A stretch of 64,000 nucleotides of DNA from Planctomycetota bacterium (GTDB lineage: Bacteria > Planctomycetota > UBA1135 > UBA2386), in the NCBI GenBank assembly GCA_020849665.1, contig JADLFX010000070.1, positions 38,521 to 102,520 of the forward strand, written 5' to 3'. Shown in pieces: positions 42,379 to 50,744 of this stretch (position 1 is the stretch's first letter; every line of letters starts with the position of its first letter). The position numbers and the translations under genes are program-made. The notes below the pieces were generated by a model. That model had not been told where the DNA came from. It made no database searches and saw only the letters and a program-made list of their open reading frames with translations.

Positions 42379-43566
42379 ATGGACACCAAGCTGATGGGCC
42401 GCTCCCAGAACGGGCGGCAGGGGACTCCGGACCGGAACCGGTTCGGGGTCGCGATGCGGATCCTCGGTTGCCTCGGCCTGCTCGCCGTGCTGGCCGTTCC
42501 CCTGGCGGCGCAGGTCCGGCGCGACCCGCGTCCGGAGCGCGGCCCGGCACCGCAGCAGGACGCGCGGCCCATCGACGGCATGCGCCAGGAGCGCGCCCGG
42601 GCGATGCTGCGCGCCCGACTCCACGCGCAGCACTTCAGGGCCCGGGCCTTCGCCAGGGGCGGGATGCGCGGGATGGGGATGGGGATGCGGGGCCTCGCGC
42701 CGATGCAGGCGAGGCGGATGTGGATGCAGGGGCGCGGCGCCCTCCAGGGACGACCCGGAATGGGCATGGGCTTCGGCCCGGGCCCCGGCCGGGCAGGCAA
42801 GTGGATGGGAGGAGGCCAGGGCTTCCAGGACCGGCCGGGCATGCGGCCACGGGACCAGGAACCAGGTGCACGGCGCGGAGCCGAGGGACGCAAGCCGGGA
42901 CGCCCTGGCCGCGAGGCGGGGCAGGGCCCGAAGCCGCCGCAGCGAGCCCCACAGGCTCGACCCGAGGGCGGGCGGCGCGCGGCCGCGCCGGCACCGCAGC
43001 CGCAGCAGCCGGGTGCGCCCCGAGGCGGCGGGATCCAGATGCGCCAGCGCATCCACGCCCAGCCCGACCAGGCCCATCCTGGCCCGGAAGGCCGGCCGCG
43101 CGCGGCCATGCCGGCACCGCAGCCACAGGGGCGTGCCGCGCCCCAGCGCGGCGGCGCGCCGCAGCGCCCGCTGGGCCAAGACCAGCAGGACGAGATCCGC
43201 GCCATGCGCGAGAACGCCCAGCGCAAGATCCAGGAGATCCAGCGGGAGTATCAGGAACGCCTGCAGCGCCTCAACCAGGAACACCGCGAGCGGCTGCAGC
43301 AGCTGCAGGAGCGCATGCGCAACGCCGAACGCGCGCGCGGCGAGGCCGGCCGCGCCACCGAGGCCGTGCGCGTGCGCGGGCTCGACGGCGCCGCGACCCC
43401 GCAGGTCCGCATGCGCACCATGGAGGGCAAGGCCGAGGGCACCCAGCAGGTGCGCATCCAGCGCACGTTGGAGCTGCCCGCCAAGGAGCTCCCCGCCAAG
43501 AAGGCCGAGCCCACCCCGACGCCGCGCAAGAAGGACGTCGTGGAGGTGCGGCGGCTGATCGTCTGA
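42379..43566 (+). CDS. Exported low-complexity Arg/Gly/Met/Pro/Gln protein with coiled coil
   Basis: A 395-aa protein of unusual composition. It has an N-terminal membrane or signal segment (ILGCLGLLAVLAVPLAAQ). A region with repeated RGMGMGMRG and GRPGMGMGFGPGPG segments follows, then long APQPQ/RGG tracts. A charged heptad-rich coiled coil comes next (IQEIQREYQERLQRLNQEH and similar), then a Pro/Lys tail. No enzyme domain. The ATG at 42379 is preceded by a purine-rich AAGAGAGAG site. Met/Gly-rich and RGG tracts in exported proteins may bind metals, nucleic acids or proteins; this is speculation. Confidence 0.7.
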   Translation: MDTKLMGRSQNGRQGTPDRNRFGVAMRILGCLGLLAVLAVPLAAQVRRDPRPERGPAPQQDARPIDGMRQERARAMLRARLHAQHFRARAFARGGMRGMGMGMRGLAPMQARRMWMQGRGALQGRPGMGMGFGPGPGRAGKWMGGGQGFQDRPGMRPRDQEPGARRGAEGRKPGRPGREAGQGPKPPQRAPQARPEGGRRAAAPAPQPQQPGAPRGGGIQMRQRIHAQPDQAHPGPEGRPRAAMPAPQPQGRAAPQRGGAPQRPLGQDQQDEIRAMRENAQRKIQEIQREYQERLQRLNQEHRERLQQLQERMRNAERARGEAGRATEAVRVRGLDGAATPQVRMRTMEGKAEGTQQVRIQRTLELPAKELPAKKAEPTPTPRKKDVVEVRRLIV

Positions 43567-43667
43567 GCCGCGCACCGCCGCCGCCCGACGGCCGGCGGTG
43601 CCCGAGGCATCCACAGCGAGCACGAAGCACCGCGCGCAGATCGCCCCCGCGCGCAGTGCGGGTGGTC

Positions 43668-43695
43668 CGCGAGGCCGGCGCGAGCCGGCCTCGCG
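43668..43695 (+). terminator. Strong GCGA-tetraloop hairpin
   Basis: Twelve perfectly paired bases (43668-43679 with 43684-43695) close a GCGA tetraloop and are followed by TGTTT. A second stem lies at 43573-43600. It follows the low-complexity gene and faces the DUF971 gene, an ideal place for a rightward terminator. Confidence 0.7.
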
Positions 43696-43714
43696 TGTTT
43701 CCCGGCGCGCGGGT

Positions 43715-44014
43715 TCAGCCGCCCAGGCCGCGCAGGTACTCCCAGGTGAAGATGCCGGTCCCGTGCCCGTCGGACCACACGAGGTTCAGGCCGTAGCGGC
43801 CGACGAGGTCCACCTTCATCAGGGTCAGCGCGGCGGCCACGGCCTCCTCGCGCACGAGCTTGCGGCCGGTCCACTCCTCGACGCAGTGGGCACAGGGACA
43901 GGCGAGGCGGAGCTGCCGCGCCGCGTACTCGCGCACCGCACCGTCGCGCCACTCGATGCGCAGCGTGCGAGCGTCGGGTTGGTCGATGGCGCGGGGCTGC
44001 GGCGGTGGTTGCAT
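43715..44014 (-). CDS. DUF971 family protein
   Basis: A 99-aa single-domain protein of DUF971 (the N-terminal domain of gamma-butyrobetaine hydroxylase-like proteins). The core LRIEWRDGAVREYAARQLRLACPCAHC carries a CPCAHC metal-binding site. Other family marks are ALTLMKVDLVGRYGLNLVWSDGH and GIFTWEYLR. In other bacteria DUF971 occurs with Fe-S maturation genes; here the next gene is divergent mobA. It is likely a zinc or Fe-binding small protein. The start ATG at 44014 fits the family. Confidence 0.85.
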   Translation of the reverse strand: MQPPPQPRAIDQPDARTLRIEWRDGAVREYAARQLRLACPCAHCVEEWTGRKLVREEAVAAALTLMKVDLVGRYGLNLVWSDGHGTGIFTWEYLRGLGG

Positions 44015-44088
44015 GAAATCCGGCCCGGCGCGCGACCGCCGGGCACTCCGCGCTTGTAGTCCGGCGACACGGAGCGGAAAACACCCCG

Positions 44089-44685
44089 ATGCTGCTCGGA
44101 GCCATGGTCCTCACCGGCGGACAGAGCCGGCGCATGGGCCGCCCCAAGGAATCGCTGCCCTTCCGCGGCAACACGCTGCTCGGCAGGGCCGTGGAGATGC
44201 TCCTGCTCTGCGCGCACCCGGTGCTGGTCGTGGCCAGGGAGAGCGGCCAGGACCTGCCCCCCCTGCCCCTCGAGGTCGCGATCACCTTCGACAGCGAGCC
44301 CGGGAGCGGACCCTTGGCGGCCATCCGCGACGGCATGCGCTTCCTGGGCAACGAATGCGACGCCGTGTTCGTCTGCGGCTGCGACATGCCCTTCCTGACC
44401 ACCGGGTACGTCGGCTGGCTCGCGAACCTCCTGGGGGATCACGACCTGGTGATCCCGCGCCTGCAGGGCGTCCTGCAGCCGATGGCCGCGATCTACCGGC
44501 TGGGCCTGCTGCCTCGGATCGAGACCGCCCTTCGCGCCGGCAAGCGCGCCCCCAAGGAGCTCGTGGACGACTGCGACGCACGCATCGTGACCGACGAGGA
44601 ACTGGGCACGATCGACCCGCGCCATCGGCTGCTCACGAGCATCGACACGCCCGAGGAATACCAGCAGGCCCTGGTCGACGAGTGA
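44089..44685 (+). CDS. mobA: Molybdenum cofactor guanylyltransferase
   Basis: Transfers GMP from GTP to molybdopterin, making the guanine dinucleotide cofactor. The 198-aa protein has the nucleotidyltransferase signature GGQSRRMGRPKE (10-21), the loop SEPGSGPLAAI and the metal Asp in CGCDMPFL. The domain is complete and of normal length. It is divergent from DUF971 with 74 bases between. No molybdoenzyme or moaA-type gene is in the window. IspD- or CobY-type enzymes are unlikely given the RRMGRPK block. Confidence 0.9.
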   Translation: MLLGAMVLTGGQSRRMGRPKESLPFRGNTLLGRAVEMLLLCAHPVLVVARESGQDLPPLPLEVAITFDSEPGSGPLAAIRDGMRFLGNECDAVFVCGCDMPFLTTGYVGWLANLLGDHDLVIPRLQGVLQPMAAIYRLGLLPRIETALRAGKRAPKELVDDCDARIVTDEELGTIDPRHRLLTSIDTPEEYQQALVDE

Positions 44686-44789
44686 CCCGACGCCCCGGTC
44701 CAGGGGATCCGGGCGGGTCTGGGTTCGAGTCGGCGCGGCGGATGGGCCGATGAGAGAGGCGGATTCCTGCCGCCGTTCCGCCGCGCACC

Positions 44790-47144
44790 GTGATCCTGGC
44801 CCTCACGTTCCTGACCGCCGCCCTCTGGCTCGCCGCCGGACTGCGCCTGCTCCTCGAGGCGATGGCCTCGCGCGCGCGCCCGGACTTCCTGGTGGGGCTC
44901 GGCGCCCTGGGCGCGGGCGTGATCCTGGCGCTGCATCCGCACGGCGGCGTGGCCACGGTGCCGGCAGAGATCGTGCTGCTCTCCCTGGCGCTGCTCTGGG
45001 CCAGTACCGGGGACGAGGCCACCGCGATGGAACGGGGCGACACGCTCCTGCCGCTCGGCGCGTTCGCCATCGCGACCGCGGCATGCCACCTCCTCGAGGC
45101 GGCGCTCGGCGCACCTCTGATCGTGCGCCTGGGCGTGCCCGTCCGTCCGCTCGAGGCCCTCGGCTGCGGGGTCGCGGTCTGGACCTGGCTGCGCGTGCGC
45201 ACCGGCCGCAACCTGCGCTTCGTCCACGTGCACTGGCTGCAGGCACGGGAGATCGCCTGGTCGCTCGCCGCCGCCGGCCTCGCCGGACTCCTCGGCGGCG
45301 CGCTGGCGGATCCCGCGCGGCTCGCATTCCTCGGCCTCGCCGCCGTGCCGCTGCTGCGGCGTGCCGCCCGGAGCGATGCGTTGCTCACCGCTCGCGCCGC
45401 CGCGGCGGCGCTGGCCCTGGCACTCGGCGCGCAACTCGTGCAGCGCCCCGCCGAAGCCCTGAGCGAGGCGGAGGCGCTGGCGCGCACGCAGCAGGCGCTC
45501 ACCCGCCTCGCGGCCACCCACGCGCCACTGCAGGAGCCGCTCGACGTCGCCGTCGAGAGCTGGATCCACGCCGAACCCCAGCGCCTGCACCGCGATCGCA
45601 TGCAGGCCGCGCGCCAGGCCCACGCGCAGCTCGTCCACTCCGACACGCGAGGGCGGCTCCGCGAGCGGATCGAGACGCTGCAGCGCTCGCTGGCACGCCA
45701 CACGGAGCTGGCCGAGGACGCGTTCCTCGGCGTGGCCGCACGCGTCGCCTCGTTCGGCGACCCGGACGGATTGAAGAGCACCGAGGAGCGCGCCCTCGCG
45801 GCACGCCAGGAGGCCCGGCTCGTGTGGGCGCGGCTGCGCGCCGAGATCGAGGACGCCCGCGCCGTCCTGACCACGCACGAGTCGCACACGGTCGAGACCC
45901 TGGCCGCGGCACGTGGCCTGGCCGGCGCGACCCTCGCGGCCACCGCGCTCCTGGGGTTGGCCCTGCTCTGGACCGCGCTGCGTGTGGGCCGACGGCCCGA
46001 GAGCGCCGGCCCGCGCGACGCGAATGCCCTGCTGCAGCGGTTCGCAGAGGAGCTGCGCCGACCCCTGGCGACCCTGCTCGGCCATGCCGACCTGGCGATG
46101 GCGGAGGCGGAGCCCGAGGCGCGTTCACGTCATCTGCGCACGCTCCAGGCCCAGGGCCACGCGCTGCACAACCTGATCCAGGACACCGCGGACTTCGCGC
46201 GCCTCCGCCAGGAGGGCGTCGCGGTGGAACGCTCCCGCGTCGTCGTGCACGACCTGCTCCGCGACGTCGTGGACGAGCTCCAGCCTCTGGCCGAGGCCAA
46301 GGGCCTGCTCCTGTGCAGCGAGGTGCGCGAGCACGTGCCGCGCGAGCTGGACAGCGACCGGCAGGTGCTGGTGCGGATCCTGCAGGCGCTGGTCCGCCAG
46401 GCGATCGCCTGGACGCGCCGCGGCTCGGTGGCCGTGGTCGCGGAGGGGACGCCGGGCCGCCTGCGCTTCCAGGTCCGCGACACGAGTGCAGGGCTCGACG
46501 CCAACCGCCTCGCGACCCTGTTCGAGCCGTTCGGGCCGGGCACGGAGGCCGGCGCGGGGATCGGCCTGGCGGTCGCGCGCCAGCTGGCGGCCGCGATCGA
46601 CGCGCGGATCTCGGTCCGCTCCGCGCCCGGCAAGGGTTGCGAGACCGTCCTCGAGATGCCGCTGCCCCTGGGCTCGGTGGCCGACGTGCTGGAGGGCATG
46701 GCCCAGACCCGCTACCTCGCCGAGGCCTCGCCGTCCTGCGCCACTGCGGCCGGGACGCAGCCCACGGAGCCGGCGCCCTTCCAAGGCCGCGTGCTGGTGG
46801 CCGAGGACGACCCCCGCACGCGGGCCGCCCTGGTCGAGCTGCTCAGCCAGAGCGGCGTCGAAGTGGAGGTCGCTCCCGACGGCGCCGACACCCTGGCGCG
46901 CCTGGACGAACAGCGCTTCGACCTCGTGCTCATGGACCTGGAGCTGCAGGGAACCGGCGGCCTGGCCGCCACCATGCGGCTGCGCGAGCGGAACGACTTC
47001 ACGCCGGTGCTGGCCCTCGCCGAGGGCGAGGTGGATCGCGACCGCTGTCTCGCGGCGGGGTGCAACGGCGTGCTCGCCAAGCCGGTGGACCGGGAGAGCC
47101 TCAACGCCGCGCTGGGTCTCTATCTGCCGGCCACGCGGCGCTGA
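44790..47144 (+). CDS. Hybrid histidine-kinase-like protein with degenerate kinase core and receiver domain
   Basis: A 784-aa membrane protein. Six to seven hydrophobic helices occupy residues 1-215, with a helical sensor-like segment to about 370 and one more helix (378-398). The HisKA-like segment reads FAEELRRPLATLLGHA; the phosphoacceptor position is Glu420 instead of His. In the ATPase region the N-box reads RILQALVRQAIAW, lacking the usual Asn, while G boxes (RDTSAGL, GAGIGLAVARQL) remain. A receiver domain (about 669-784) keeps VAEDD, the Asp of LVLMDLE and the Lys of LAKPVD, but the Thr/Ser is Ala (LALAEGE). So it is probably a pseudokinase. The start is a GTG at 44790. Confidence 0.85.
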   Translation: MILALTFLTAALWLAAGLRLLLEAMASRARPDFLVGLGALGAGVILALHPHGGVATVPAEIVLLSLALLWASTGDEATAMERGDTLLPLGAFAIATAACHLLEAALGAPLIVRLGVPVRPLEALGCGVAVWTWLRVRTGRNLRFVHVHWLQAREIAWSLAAAGLAGLLGGALADPARLAFLGLAAVPLLRRAARSDALLTARAAAAALALALGAQLVQRPAEALSEAEALARTQQALTRLAATHAPLQEPLDVAVESWIHAEPQRLHRDRMQAARQAHAQLVHSDTRGRLRERIETLQRSLARHTELAEDAFLGVAARVASFGDPDGLKSTEERALAARQEARLVWARLRAEIEDARAVLTTHESHTVETLAAARGLAGATLAATALLGLALLWTALRVGRRPESAGPRDANALLQRFAEELRRPLATLLGHADLAMAEAEPEARSRHLRTLQAQGHALHNLIQDTADFARLRQEGVAVERSRVVVHDLLRDVVDELQPLAEAKGLLLCSEVREHVPRELDSDRQVLVRILQALVRQAIAWTRRGSVAVVAEGTPGRLRFQVRDTSAGLDANRLATLFEPFGPGTEAGAGIGLAVARQLAAAIDARISVRSAPGKGCETVLEMPLPLGSVADVLEGMAQTRYLAEASPSCATAAGTQPTEPAPFQGRVLVAEDDPRTRAALVELLSQSGVEVEVAPDGADTLARLDEQRFDLVLMDLELQGTGGLAATMRLRERNDFTPVLALAEGEVDRDRCLAAGCNGVLAKPVDRESLNAALGLYLPATRR

Positions 47145-47204
47145 ACCGCGCCCGGACCCGGGAACGGGACTGGTGGCCCTGCGGCCGCTGGCTAGCCTGC
47201 CGGA

Positions 47205-48473
47205 ATGGACCGCCGCGGTTTCCTCTTCGGCGCGGCCGCTTCGCCCTCCGCCGCCGCCTCCCGCCTCCGCCGCGACCCCGCCACCGCGCTGCCCGCGCCG
47301 CCCGGTCCGGAGCCCGACGAGAAGTACTGGCACGAGCTGCGCTGGCATTTCCACCTGCCGCGCGAGGCCGTGTACCTGAACACCGCGACACTGGGCGCCT
47401 CGCCCAGGAGCGTGCTGGCGGCGGTGCACGAGCACGCGCGCTGGGTGGAGGAGCAGCTGGTCACCTGCGACTACGCGCCGGACCGGCCGATCTACCTGGC
47501 CGGCTACGAGGACGAGCCGGCCCTGCGCGCGCGGCTGGCGCGCATGCTGGGAGGCGCGCAGGAGGAGGTGGCGCTCACCCGCAACGCGACGGTGGGGATG
47601 AACTTCGTCGCCATGGGCCTGGAGCTGGCCCGAGGCGACGAGGTGGTGCTGACCAACATGGAGCACCCGGGCGGGCGCTGCGGCTACGACGTGCGCGCGA
47701 AGCGCGACGGGATCGTGATCCGCGAGGTCGAGATCCCGGTCCCGCCTCCGGATCCCGCGGCGATCGTGGCGCGCTTCGCCGCGGCGATCGGCCCGCGTAC
47801 CAAGGTGGTCGCGATCCCGCACGTGACCTCGGCGCTCGGCATCGTCCTGCCGGTGGCGGAGATCGCCAGGCTCGCCAGGCAGCGCGGCGCGTTCGTCGTG
47901 GTCGACGGCGCGCAGGGACTCGGCCACGTGCCGGTGGACGTGCGTGCGATGGGCTGCGATGCGTACTTCGCCTCGCCGCACAAGTGGCTGCTCGCGCCCA
48001 AGGGCAGCGGCGTGTTCTGGATCGCCAAGGAGGCGGCGCCGAAGGTGTGGACCACGCTGGCGTCGTCGGAGTGGAACAACCAGGACGACCCGGGGCGGCG
48101 CTTCATGCAGATCGGCACGGGCAACATGTCGCTGCACAAGGGCTTCGAGGCCGCGCTCGACTTCGTCGACCGCATCGGCCTCGCCGCCATGCAGGCGCGC
48201 ATCCGCCAGCTCGGCGACGCGTTCCGCAAGGCGCTGGTCGCCATGCCGCACGTGCACATCCGCTCGGCCACCCATCCGCAGCTCTGCGCCGGGATCGTGA
48301 CCTTCACCGTGGACGGCTGGGAAGCGCGCGCCCTGCACGAGCACCTGTGGCGCGAGCATCGCCTGATGCCCCGCTCGATCGGCGAGTTCGGCGTGCGCGC
48401 CAGCTTCCACGTCTACGACACGCTCGCCGACGTGCAACGCTTCACCGCCGCCCTCGCCCGCCTCGCCTCCTAG
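47205..48473 (+). CDS. Exported class V aminotransferase-like PLP protein
   Basis: A 422-aa fold-type I PLP enzyme of the aminotransferase class V/isopenicillin-N-epimerase type. The PLP lysine is Lys260 in SPHKWLLAPKG, the Asp ligand is in VVDGAQGLGH, and NMEHPGG is the typical substrate loop. The N-terminus MDRRGFLFGAAAS has an RRxFL Tat-type motif with a hydrophobic stretch, so it may be exported folded with its cofactor. Such Tat-dependent class V enzymes exist in several phyla, with unknown substrates. The start ATG at 47205 begins the motif. Tail-to-tail overlap with the YihY gene. Confidence 0.85.
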   Translation: MDRRGFLFGAAASPSAAASRLRRDPATALPAPPGPEPDEKYWHELRWHFHLPREAVYLNTATLGASPRSVLAAVHEHARWVEEQLVTCDYAPDRPIYLAGYEDEPALRARLARMLGGAQEEVALTRNATVGMNFVAMGLELARGDEVVLTNMEHPGGRCGYDVRAKRDGIVIREVEIPVPPPDPAAIVARFAAAIGPRTKVVAIPHVTSALGIVLPVAEIARLARQRGAFVVVDGAQGLGHVPVDVRAMGCDAYFASPHKWLLAPKGSGVFWIAKEAAPKVWTTLASSEWNNQDDPGRRFMQIGTGNMSLHKGFEAALDFVDRIGLAAMQARIRQLGDAFRKALVAMPHVHIRSATHPQLCAGIVTFTVDGWEARALHEHLWREHRLMPRSIGEFGVRASFHVYDTLADVQRFTAALARLAS

Positions 48474-49756
48474 CCGAGGCGCAGGGCGGCGAGGTCGTCG
48501 AGGGTGCGCGCCTCCACCTGGGCGAGCCGTGACTCGAGCGGAGGCGGCAGCCGCAGGTGCGGGGCCAGCTCCGGCACCACCAGGCCCTCCACCGCGCCGA
48601 CCACCGTCGCCACGCTGAGCTGCTCCGGCGGCACCATCGGCACGTACGCCTCCGCACCGGCGACCTGGGCCAGGACGCCCGCGGCCACCAGGTCCTTGGC
48701 CACCTCGTGCACCCAGGGCAGCGGCGCACGCAGCAGCTCCGCCGCCTGGATCAGGCGCAGCGGCCCCCCGCCCTGGGCGAAGCGCGCGCCCACCGCATGC
48801 GCCAGCGCCAGCGCCATGCGCCGGCGCAGGGCGTGATTGGCCGCCGGCATCGGCGGCGGCCAGGGACGGTCGAGGGACTGCACGCAGCGCGCCACCTCGG
48901 CGCCCACCAGGAAGATCGACCACGTCACCTGCAGGTACACGATCAGCAGCGGCAGCGCCGCGAAGGTCGCGTAGATCGCGTTGGCCTGCGCCACGCCGAT
49001 CTGGAACCGCAGGTACACCCCGAGCGTGAGCAACCACGCCGTGCCGGCCACCATGCCGCCGGCCAGCGCGGCGACCGCTCCGACCGAGTGCGACGGCAGG
49101 GTGCGATAGAGCAGCGAGAACACCAGCCAGAGCATCAGGTAGGGCAGGAGGCGCAGCGAGTGCACGTACGTCGCGTCGAGCCACTCCCAGCGATCGCGCA
49201 GCCCCGCCAGCGAGACGCCCTGGAGGAACGAGCTCATCGCCACCGCGATCACCACGAGGAACGGGATCACCACGCCGAACGCCAGGAAGTTGCGGGCGCG
49301 GCTCACCAGGCTGCGCCGCCGCGGCGCGCCGAGGATCGCGTCGAGCGCGGACTCGACCCGCTCGTACACGGCGTAGGCCGACCAGATCAGGACGCCGCAG
49401 CCGAGCAGACCCAGGGCCTGGAAGTCGGTGCGCTGCACCAGGGCCTGCAGCTCGACCAGGCGCTGGCGCACCGCCTCGGGCGTGTCGGCCAGCGTCCGGG
49501 TGAGGAACGCGTCCAGCTCGCCGCCGTAGCCGAGGCCCTTGGCCACCGCCGCCACCAGGGCGAGCGCGGGCACCAGCGCGAAGAGCGAGGCCAGGGTGAG
49601 CGCGCCCGCGCGCACCCCGCCGAGCTCGCGCGCGAGGCTGCGGACGATGTGGACCAGGATGCGCAGGGCCGCCCAGCCGGCGGCCCGCGCGCGCGGCAGC
49701 GTGCGCAGGTCGGCCCGCCAGAGGTCCTCGCGCAGGAAGCGGAGCCAGGAACGCAT
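48470..49756 (-). CDS. YihY/BrkB-family membrane protein
   Basis: A 428-aa integral membrane protein of the YihY/virulence factor BrkB family. The first helix is ALTLASLFALVPALALVAAVAK, with the family motif near GVRAGALTLAS. At least six helices lie between residues 55 and 290, including LGLLGCGVLIWSAYAVYERVE and LIVYLQVTWSIFLVGAEVA. The C-terminal 130 residues are a helical cytoplasmic tail. The role of the family is unclear (envelope or transport). The ATG at 49756 is chosen since the upstream Arg/Pro-rich extension has no family match. Overlaps the aminotransferase stop by four bases. Confidence 0.88.
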   Translation of the reverse strand: MRSWLRFLREDLWRADLRTLPRARAAGWAALRILVHIVRSLARELGGVRAGALTLASLFALVPALALVAAVAKGLGYGGELDAFLTRTLADTPEAVRQRLVELQALVQRTDFQALGLLGCGVLIWSAYAVYERVESALDAILGAPRRRSLVSRARNFLAFGVVIPFLVVIAVAMSSFLQGVSLAGLRDRWEWLDATYVHSLRLLPYLMLWLVFSLLYRTLPSHSVGAVAALAGGMVAGTAWLLTLGVYLRFQIGVAQANAIYATFAALPLLIVYLQVTWSIFLVGAEVARCVQSLDRPWPPPMPAANHALRRRMALALAHAVGARFAQGGGPLRLIQAAELLRAPLPWVHEVAKDLVAAGVLAQVAGAEAYVPMVPPEQLSVATVVGAVEGLVVPELAPHLRLPPPLESRLAQVEARTLDDLAALRLG

Positions 49757-49844
49757 GCCGGTAGTGTCGGCCGGAGGCCCCCGCCGGCGCGAGATCCAAG
49801 GCGTTCCGGTGGCTGGCCGCTCCGCCGCGCGTTGCAATGCGCCG

Positions 49845-50624
49845 ATGCGCGTCACGGTCCTCGGCTCGGGCACGGCGGTGCCGAGCTTCGAGCGGTTCCC
49901 CGCGGGCCACCTGGTCCAGGCCGAGGGACTGCACGTGGCCGTCGACCTCGGCCCAGGCGTGTTGCGCCGGCTCGCGCAGGCGGGCGTCGACCCGGCCCAG
50001 CTCGACGCGGTGTACCTGACCCACTACCACACGGATCACTGCGCCGACCTGGCCGCGCTGCTCTTCGCCCTGCGCAGCCCGCGCTACGCCGGCCGCAAGC
50101 GCCTGCGGGTCGCCGGCGGGCCGGGCCTGCGCGCGTTCCTGCACGGCCTCGCCGCGGTCTGGCCGTGGGCGGTGGCCAAGGGCTACGAGCTCGAGGCCCT
50201 CGAGACCGGGCCCGGGCGCGCCGACCTGGGCGCGCTGCGGATCGAGGGTTTCGCCGTGCAGCACACCGACGCCAGCCTGGCGTGGCGCGTCACCGCCGCC
50301 GACGGCGCCACGGTCACGTTCAGCGGCGACGCCGACCTGGGCAAGGACCTGCTCGCCGCGTCGCGCGCCGCAGAGCTCTTCGTGTGCGACGCCGCGTTCC
50401 CCGACTCCCTGCGCCAGGAGGGCCACCTCACCCCCGGCCTCGCCGCGCGGCTGGCGGCCGAGGCGCGGGTGGGCACGCTCTGCCTGACGCACTTCTATCC
50501 CGAGTGCGACGGCCACGACCTCGCCGCGCAGGCGCGCGCCCACTTCGCCGGGCCGCTGGTCCTCGCGCGCGACCTCGACGCCTTCGACGTGCGTCCCGGG
50601 GCCGCCCGGCTCGTGGCGCGTTGA
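49845..50624 (+). CDS. Metallo-beta-lactamase-fold hydrolase (ribonuclease Z-like)
   Basis: A 259-aa MBL-fold protein with the two-metal motif THYHTDHCAD (His60, His62, Asp64, His65). Further ligands come from VQHTDASLAWRV, SGDADLG and LCLTHFYPE. The opening VTVLGSGTAVPS is typical of the ElaC/RNase Z and related nuclease-like branch. It is short of the exosite of full RNase Z, so the substrate may be different (phosphodiesters or small esters). The ATG at 49845 is 89 bases from the divergent YihY start. No signal peptide. Confidence 0.88.
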   Translation: MRVTVLGSGTAVPSFERFPAGHLVQAEGLHVAVDLGPGVLRRLAQAGVDPAQLDAVYLTHYHTDHCADLAALLFALRSPRYAGRKRLRVAGGPGLRAFLHGLAAVWPWAVAKGYELEALETGPGRADLGALRIEGFAVQHTDASLAWRVTAADGATVTFSGDADLGKDLLAASRAAELFVCDAAFPDSLRQEGHLTPGLAARLAAEARVGTLCLTHFYPECDGHDLAAQARAHFAGPLVLARDLDAFDVRPGAARLVAR

Positions 50625-50744
50625 GCCCGGTGCGCGGGCCCTCCGCGGGGCCCTGCGGCCGCGCCGCCACCCCTTGCCGGCCGGGGACGCGCGGCGTAGC
50701 ACTCCACCCCCCCACCCGCGGGTGGGCCCCGCACCGAGCCAGCC

